Source of the DNA: Deltaproteobacteria bacterium RIFOXYA12_FULL_61_11
Lineage (GTDB): Bacteria > Bdellovibrionota_F > JAHFAK01 > YA12-FULL-61-11
Direction of reading: 5' to 3'
NCBI GenBank assembly: GCA_001799195.1
Contig: MGSU01000243.1
Span: 25,695-32,785, forward strand
DNA: 7,091 bases
Under the pieces are notes generated by a model, which had not been told where the DNA came from, made no database searches, and worked only from the letters and a program-made list of their open reading frames with translations. The translations under genes and the position numbers were made by a program. The stretch's first letter is position 1. Each line of letters begins with the position of its first letter. Shown piece after piece: positions 1-4,701 of this stretch.

Positions 1-204
1 CCCCTCGAAGTGCAGGTTCACATAGACACTGCCCGCTCCCCCGTTGTACTCGGGGAGGTTGATCGCAATCTGGTACTTACCACGCAGCTTAAACCGATTG
101 AGGAACTCATAGAGGGACATCGTTTCCGAGATCGTGCGCTTGATCTGGAGGTCGTACTTGTCCTTGGAGAGTGACTTCGAACGCTCGCCCATGCCTTCAC
201 CCAT
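1..204 (-). CDS. N-terminal part of an unrecognised protein, runs off the left edge
   Basis: The minus strand is open from an ATG at 204 to base 1 (68 codons, 3' end outside the window). An in-frame TGA at 219-217 bounds the start. The protein begins MGEGMGERSKSLSKDKYDLQ and is soluble-looking, with no signal peptide or membrane segment. It mixes charged residues with a hydrophobic stretch (SLYEFLNRFKLRGKYQIAIN) and a strand-like end (GSVYVNLHFEG), and its codons favour G/C at third positions, as expected of a real gene. A second in-frame ATG at 192 is preceded by GGGTGA with a 4-base gap, a better ribosome site than that of the first ATG, so the true start may be 192. I do not recognise the family. 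The helix-then-strands pattern faintly recalls DUF4388/PATAN-type domains, but this is weak. It is transcribed away from the TPR gene, from the promoter at 240-268. An overlapping minus-strand reading frame at 18-200 is Arg/Ser-rich and looks like a shadow. Confidence 0.7.
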   Translation of the reverse strand, partial: MGEGMGERSKSLSKDKYDLQIKRTISETMSLYEFLNRFKLRGKYQIAINLPEYNGGAGSVYVNLHFEG

Positions 205-239
205 GTTGTCGTCCGGTCATAACCGTCAATGCCGATGCA

Positions 240-268
240 ATCATAGAGAGTCGGGGTTCAAAGGTCAA
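240..268 (-). promoter_or_regulatory. sigma70-like promoter of the leftward gene
   Basis: On the minus strand TTGACC (268-263) is followed after exactly 17 bases by TATGAT (245-240). Each box matches the sigma70 consensus at 5 of 6 positions. The predicted transcript start is near 233, giving a leader of about 29 bases to the ATG at 204. Its position just upstream of the leftward coding region supports the call; activity is inferred. Confidence 0.6.
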
Positions 269-274
269 ACCCCG
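252..274. promoter_or_regulatory. inverted repeat over the -35 box, possible operator
   Basis: CGGGGTT (252-258) and AACCCCG (268-274) form a perfect 7-bp dyad with a 9-base spacer. The right arm touches the -35 hexamer of the leftward promoter (263-268), a place where a dimeric repressor would block polymerase. The centre also carries a near-direct repeat (GGTTCAAA, GGTCAAA). It lies upstream of the rightward promoter, so it could affect both genes. It is too short and widely spaced to be a strong hairpin and has no T tract, so a terminator is unlikely. Confidence 0.35.
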
Positions 275-310
275 TGAAAAGGAATATCAAGCAGTAGCCA
301 TGTCTCCTCA

Positions 311-339
311 TTGCCTTCCTGTCCTCCGGGTGTTAGGAT
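311..339 (+). promoter_or_regulatory. candidate promoter of the TPR-HIT-lipoprotein unit
   Basis: TTGCCT (311-316) and TAGGAT (334-339) are separated by 17 bases. Each matches the sigma70 consensus at 4 of 6 positions, and a TG at 331-332 gives an extended -10 (TGTTAGGAT). Transcription would start near 346, leaving a leader of about 25 bases before the ATG at 371. It is the best rightward candidate I see in this short intergenic region, but weaker than the leftward promoter. Confidence 0.4.
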
Positions 340-370
340 ACTGCGAACGTTTTCGGACACCGCATAACGG

Positions 371-3300
371 ATGAAGACCTGCCCACATTGTGATCGACAG
401 ATCAAGGACGACAGCTTCAGGGTTTGTCCTTATTGCAAGAATCCCCTTGCCCTCGAAGCGCTCGATTCCTTCTCCCTGGATGATTTTTCCCTCGAGGATA
501 ACCCCACCACCAGCAGCGCCAAGGGAACATCCACGGGTGATGCCTCTGCCGATGAATCGGTATCCTTGGACTGGGCTGCTCTTGCCATACCCCTGAACGA
601 GGTCGAAGAAAGTCCTGTTAGAGCGTCCAACCTCGATACTGACGAAGACGCAGCAGATCTCGATGCCCTCTTCGCCCAGGTCGAGAAGACCGAGATACCT
701 GCAAATCCTGGCTTTGCCGAGCGAACAAACATCCAAGGGCTCGACCTCGCCCCGGAGGCCTACGATTCCCTCGCAGAACCCATCGAGAACACGAACCTCA
801 GTTCTTTCTTGGACTTCGAGAACCCTCAACCCAATGACCTGCAACCTTCTCTCGATGCCCTCGACCATCCTACCTCCGATGAACTTGCCTCGGTGACGCG
901 CATCCAGTCGGGATCGAAGGACACCAACCCCACCAATCAGCTCGAGCAGACCACCATCGATGTGACTATCGGTGACTCTTCCTCCCCCATGCAATCGGAC
1001 AAGACGATCCTACCGTTCGACCTACCGGTCTTCGCTGACAAGCCCTCGGAACAGGAGGCGATGGCCTGGGACATGGACTTCAATGACATGCTCCCCTCGG
1101 CTCCGGATCTCTCCCAAACCACCGATGGGCTCCCCATCGAGGCCTTCGGTGCTGCTCAACACACCACCGTGCAAGCCCCTCTCGGGAAAGGACTCCAAAA
1201 CGACGATTTCGCTCTCGACCTCGATGGCCCCCTGCCGGACGGAGGCTCACCTGAGGTCGGTTCGCGCAAAACCGAGATAGCCTTTGTTCAGGAAGTAGAC
1301 GTTCCCCTGCACGACGACTCAGCGGCCACGGGGTTCCTCGACATTAACGAACTCGCCGACGGGAGCATTTTCCAGGAGGGAGTCGTCAATCCGCCAGCCT
1401 CTCCCTCCAATACCAGCTCCAAAGGCTTCAGCCAGCATCAACCCCCGACCGAAGAAGAGTTGCTCTCGGGACACCAAGAGATTTCCCTCGAGAACCTCTT
1501 CGAAATCGATGAGCCCGCCGCCGAACAGCCCCCACCACCTCCTCCTTCGGCGCCAGCCACGGCGAAGAAATCCTCCCCCATCGAGCTCGAGCTCGGAGAA
1601 GAAGCACGCCATAGTGCCGAACGTCCTGCACCACAGCATGTTCCCAAGTTCGAGGAAGCAGACGAGTCCGATGAACTCGACCTCGATGTTCCCGAAGAAG
1701 TCCAAGCCAGGAAACAATCCAAGAAGAAAGCCAAGGATCAGGACGAGGCCATCGAGGACAAGGCTTTCGACACCTCTGCTTACGTCACTGAGGATCCGAC
1801 CCGACATTTCAAACTCCCTCTCGTCGGCATCACCCTCAGTCTCCAACAACTCTTGATAGGGAGCCTCCTCCTCATTCTCCTGATCGCGGCAAACGGCACC
1901 CTGTTCGTCTTTTTCAAACTTCGCAGCAACGATGGTTTCATGGGCAAGGTCTACACGGGTGGAAAAATCCGTCTACTTTCGGAACTGCGAGAAGAGCGGA
2001 TGACCAGTGAATTCGATGCGGTCGTCGATACTACCCAGAAAAACCTGACCACGTGGAGTTACTCGGAACTCGACCGCAGGGTGAAAAAATTCTCCACCAT
2101 GCTCAAAGATCTTCCAAAACACCGTAAACTCAACACCTTGCAGAAGGAACTGGAATTTCTCATGTGCGTCATCGCACCTTCTGAGAACCAGGGCCGTAAA
2201 CAGGGACTCGTCACCTTTTCCGAACAGGCTGCAGGCACACTCGGTATTAGTCAGGTCACGCGAAAGAAGTTCGAAGCGTACGTGCATTTCTTGGATGGTC
2301 GCTTCGGCGAGGCAAGGGACCGGCTCAAAGAATACTTTCAAGAGGTCCATAACGACTTCACGGCCAGGTACTACTTAGGCATCGCCTTCCTGAAGAACAA
2401 AGAGGCAGAGGAGGCCCTGAACGTCTTCTCGGCACTGCGCGCGGAGTTCCCGAGCCGCTACCAATCCTTCCTCGGATTAGCCCTCGCCAATGAAACCAAA
2501 GGCATGTTCGACAAGGCGCAGAATTACTATTACAAGGCCTACGAGTTGGGCCGCGGTGACATTCAGACCGTCCTCCACCTCGGGCGCTTCTTCGAGGGCC
2601 GCAAAGATCTTGATAAAGCACTGAATTATTTCAGTATTGCAACCGAGGGGTATCTCGAACACAGCAGCAAGGTGGAACTGGGCATTGCTTACTCGGGCAA
2701 AGCGGAACTCCTCGTCAGGCTCAATCGCATCGATGACGCGGTCAAGGAACTGAAAAAGGCCGTCAACATATGTACCTCCAACCCGGCCTACCCCTATCGC
2801 CTTGGTCAGATCCTCAGCGACGCTTTCAAACCGAAAGATGCCGTGGAATACTTCAAAACCGCCTATGACATCGACCCCCAATCCCTCCCCCACGCCAAGG
2901 CCCTGATCAAGGCCTACATCGAAGGAAGCGAATACGTCGAAAGCGATAAACTCTTGAAGATCCTCATGCCTCTCAATCCCGAAGACCCCGATCTGTGGTA
3001 CTTCCGAGGACTCAATTTCCTCGAACTCGATGAACTGGATAAGGCCCGGCAAGACCTGGAGAAAGCTCTCTCCCTCGACCCACGGCACTCCCTCAGCGAA
3101 TTAGCCTTGGCCAACTACTACGACGATCTCGGTGAAACCGAGAAGGCTGTGCAATTCTACACCAGCGCGTTGGGGCACAGTCCCGAGGACTATCGTATCC
3201 ATTATTACTATGGCCGTTTCCTGTTCCAGACTCAGAGAGATGCTGTTGGTGGGCGCCAACATCTCGAGCAAGCCATCAAACTACGCTCGACCTTCAGTCC

Positions 3301-4315
3301 TGCCTACAACTTGCTCGGCGAGATCTTCTATTCTCTAAAAGATTACGAGAAGGCTTTTCCCAACTTCAAGGCCGCGGTGGAATACAATCCGGGAAATACC
3401 CGCGCCATGGTCAACGTGGCGATGATCCACAAGAAGGAACACAACTACGACAAGGCTGCCAAACAACTCGACGCAGTCCTCACCCTGGATCCCGAGAACT
3501 CCCAAGCAAAAGCCTTGTACGCAGAAGTGTTGCTCATTACCGAGAAGGACGAAGAACGGTTCCCCCATTACCACACCTTGATCGACGAAGCCATCGTCCT
3601 CGATCCCGAGAACGACTACGCCTATTTCCTCAAGGGATATCTCTTCGAACTCAAGAAGAACTATCGCGAGGCGATCAATCAATACAACATCGCGATTAAA
3701 TTGCAGCCCGCTGATGTCAACTACCGCAGCCGGTTGGCGCAGATCTACCTCCTGCTCGGCCATTTCGACAAGGCCCTGAGCGAGGTCAACGAGGTGCTCA
3801 AGATAACGCCGAACAATGCCCGAGTACTCGACATCAAGGGGAAAATATATTTACAGAACAATCAGCTCAAAGCTGCTGCCGCGATCTACGAGAACGTGAT
3901 CAAGCTCGATCCCTTCGACTACGAAGCCTATCTCGCCCTGGGAAACATCCTGAAGACCATGGGCCAGGACAGCGCGACGTTCAAACATCTCAAGAAAGGC
4001 ATCACCCTCTTCAGACGGAAATATGGGAGTTTCAACGATCTCTCCCAAGACGTGCGCCAACCGGTGTGCAAAGCCTCGCTCCAGGTCGGCAACATCCTGC
4101 ATTCCATGCGGCCGAAAGATGCTCTGACCTGGTACGCTCAGGCCATCGAAATCTGCCCGGAATGGCCGACACCTCACAAACACCTCGGTTATTACTGGAA
4201 ACGCAATCAGAACTATGCCCGCGCTCTCATGCACTTCGAACGCTACCTGGAAAGTCAACCAGCGGACTCTACACAGATCCGCGATGAAATCTTCTTTCTC
4301 AAACGCGGCCACTGA
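371..4315 (+). CDS. giant zinc-ribbon, single-TM, multi-TPR protein
   Basis: A 1314-residue protein, probably an inner-membrane scaffold for protein assembly; no specific function is recognised. Domains in order: (1) a zinc ribbon with paired CxxC motifs, Cys4/Cys7 and Cys19/Cys22. (2) A long acidic, Ser/Pro-rich, probably disordered linker, about 27-476, with a tandem FSLDD-FSLED repeat (34-43), a run of six prolines (387-392) and a Lys-rich patch (447-455). (3) One transmembrane helix, about 491-515. (4) About 18-19 TPR units from roughly 633 to 1300, with typical Pro/Asn/Asp turns such as LDPEN and LDPRH. Basic residues before the helix suggest a cytoplasmic N-terminus and periplasmic TPRs, although Lys/Arg also follow the helix. 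The start is firm: an in-frame TAA lies at 365-367 and the zinc ribbon begins directly after the ATG. No clear Shine-Dalgarno site precedes it. It heads the three-gene unit, 23 bases before the HIT gene. Zinc-ribbon/TPR membrane proteins of this style are familiar from myxobacteria-like genomes. Confidence 0.93.
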   Translation: MKTCPHCDRQIKDDSFRVCPYCKNPLALEALDSFSLDDFSLEDNPTTSSAKGTSTGDASADESVSLDWAALAIPLNEVEESPVRASNLDTDEDAADLDALFAQVEKTEIPANPGFAERTNIQGLDLAPEAYDSLAEPIENTNLSSFLDFENPQPNDLQPSLDALDHPTSDELASVTRIQSGSKDTNPTNQLEQTTIDVTIGDSSSPMQSDKTILPFDLPVFADKPSEQEAMAWDMDFNDMLPSAPDLSQTTDGLPIEAFGAAQHTTVQAPLGKGLQNDDFALDLDGPLPDGGSPEVGSRKTEIAFVQEVDVPLHDDSAATGFLDINELADGSIFQEGVVNPPASPSNTSSKGFSQHQPPTEEELLSGHQEISLENLFEIDEPAAEQPPPPPPSAPATAKKSSPIELELGEEARHSAERPAPQHVPKFEEADESDELDLDVPEEVQARKQSKKKAKDQDEAIEDKAFDTSAYVTEDPTRHFKLPLVGITLSLQQLLIGSLLLILLIAANGTLFVFFKLRSNDGFMGKVYTGGKIRLLSELREERMTSEFDAVVDTTQKNLTTWSYSELDRRVKKFSTMLKDLPKHRKLNTLQKELEFLMCVIAPSENQGRKQGLVTFSEQAAGTLGISQVTRKKFEAYVHFLDGRFGEARDRLKEYFQEVHNDFTARYYLGIAFLKNKEAEEALNVFSALRAEFPSRYQSFLGLALANETKGMFDKAQNYYYKAYELGRGDIQTVLHLGRFFEGRKDLDKALNYFSIATEGYLEHSSKVELGIAYSGKAELLVRLNRIDDAVKELKKAVNICTSNPAYPYRLGQILSDAFKPKDAVEYFKTAYDIDPQSLPHAKALIKAYIEGSEYVESDKLLKILMPLNPEDPDLWYFRGLNFLELDELDKARQDLEKALSLDPRHSLSELALANYYDDLGETEKAVQFYTSALGHSPEDYRIHYYYGRFLFQTQRDAVGGRQHLEQAIKLRSTFSPAYNLLGEIFYSLKDYEKAFPNFKAAVEYNPGNTRAMVNVAMIHKKEHNYDKAAKQLDAVLTLDPENSQAKALYAEVLLITEKDEERFPHYHTLIDEAIVLDPENDYAYFLKGYLFELKKNYREAINQYNIAIKLQPADVNYRSRLAQIYLLLGHFDKALSEVNEVLKITPNNARVLDIKGKIYLQNNQLKAAAAIYENVIKLDPFDYEAYLALGNILKTMGQDSATFKHLKKGITLFRRKYGSFNDLSQDVRQPVCKASLQVGNILHSMRPKDALTWYAQAIEICPEWPTPHKHLGYYWKRNQNYARALMHFERYLESQPADSTQIRDEIFFLKRGH

Positions 4316-4327
4316 TCACCTGTTCCC

Positions 4328-4334
4328 GGGAGAA
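4328..4334 (+). promoter_or_regulatory. ribosome binding site of the HIT gene
   Basis: GGGAGAA lies 4 bases before the ATG at 4339, with GGGAG ending 6 bases before it. It is the clearest Shine-Dalgarno sequence in the window and fixes the start of the HIT gene within the 23-base gap after the TPR stop codon. The neighbouring TPR and lipoprotein genes lack a comparable site. Confidence 0.65.
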
Positions 4335-4338
4335 CGCT

Positions 4339-4683
4339 ATGCCCAAATGCCTTTTCTGTTCCATCTCTTCAGGTGAGATCCCGGCCACCATCGTCTACCA
4401 GGACACCGATCTGCTCGCCTTTGAAGACATCGCTCCGCAGGCCCCCGTCCATCTGCTGATCATTCCCCGCAAACACCTGCCGACCCTCAACGAGCTCACC
4501 TCTGCCGACCATCTCTTGGTCGGGAAGATGCTCAGCCTTGCCAAGGATCTTGCTGCGAAGAACGGGCTGGCAGAACGTGGCTATCGAGCCGTCTTCAACT
4601 GCAACCGCGACGCCTGCCAATCGGTGTTCCATATCCACCTGCACCTGCTCGGTGGACGGACCTTCGGCTGGCCGCCGGGCTGA
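4339..4683 (+). CDS. HIT-family (HinT-like) nucleotide-binding hydrolase
   Basis: A 114-residue cytoplasmic protein of normal HinT length. Relatives bind purine nucleotides and hydrolyse nucleoside phosphoramidates and aminoacyl-adenylates. The histidine triad is intact as H98-I-H100-L-H102, inside SVFHIHLHLLGGR, and the typical C-terminal WPPG closes the protein. The N-terminus has the family pattern CLFCSISSGEIPA, with Cys4/Cys7 forming the CxxC seen in zinc-binding HIT members; His46 (RKHL) is a likely further ligand. One oddity is the phosphate-contacting loop before the triad, usually glycine-rich (N-x-G-x-x-G-G-Q). Here it reads NCNRDACQ (87-94), with all three glycines replaced by Asn89, Ala92 and Cys93. 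The catalytic His is present, so activity is possible, but substrate choice may differ. The gene lies between the TPR and lipoprotein genes with gaps of 23 and 18 bases. HIT genes are often passengers in unrelated operons, so a functional link is not implied. Confidence 0.93.
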   Translation: MPKCLFCSISSGEIPATIVYQDTDLLAFEDIAPQAPVHLLIIPRKHLPTLNELTSADHLLVGKMLSLAKDLAAKNGLAERGYRAVFNCNRDACQSVFHIHLHLLGGRTFGWPPG

Positions 4684-4701
4684 GCCTATCCCACCCCTTC
4701 A

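Noticed and set aside
308-994. 228-codon minus-strand reading frame antisense to the TPR gene start
   Set aside because: It crosses the intergenic region and the clear zinc-ribbon start. Its composition mirrors the sense codons (Leu/Asp-rich sense giving Glu/Gly/Arg antisense), and no domain is recognisable.
2477-3088. 203-codon minus-strand frame inside the TPR region
   Set aside because: Antisense to well-formed TPR repeats; a shadow produced by strong codon bias.
3487-3614. Repeated DNA word GATCCCGAGAAC
   Set aside because: It encodes the same DPEN turn in neighbouring TPR units; this is protein-level repetition, not a DNA repeat element.
4316-4338. Possible terminator between the TPR and HIT genes
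   Set aside because: Only a short CCCGGG palindrome and no stem with a T tract; it fits a within-operon gap.
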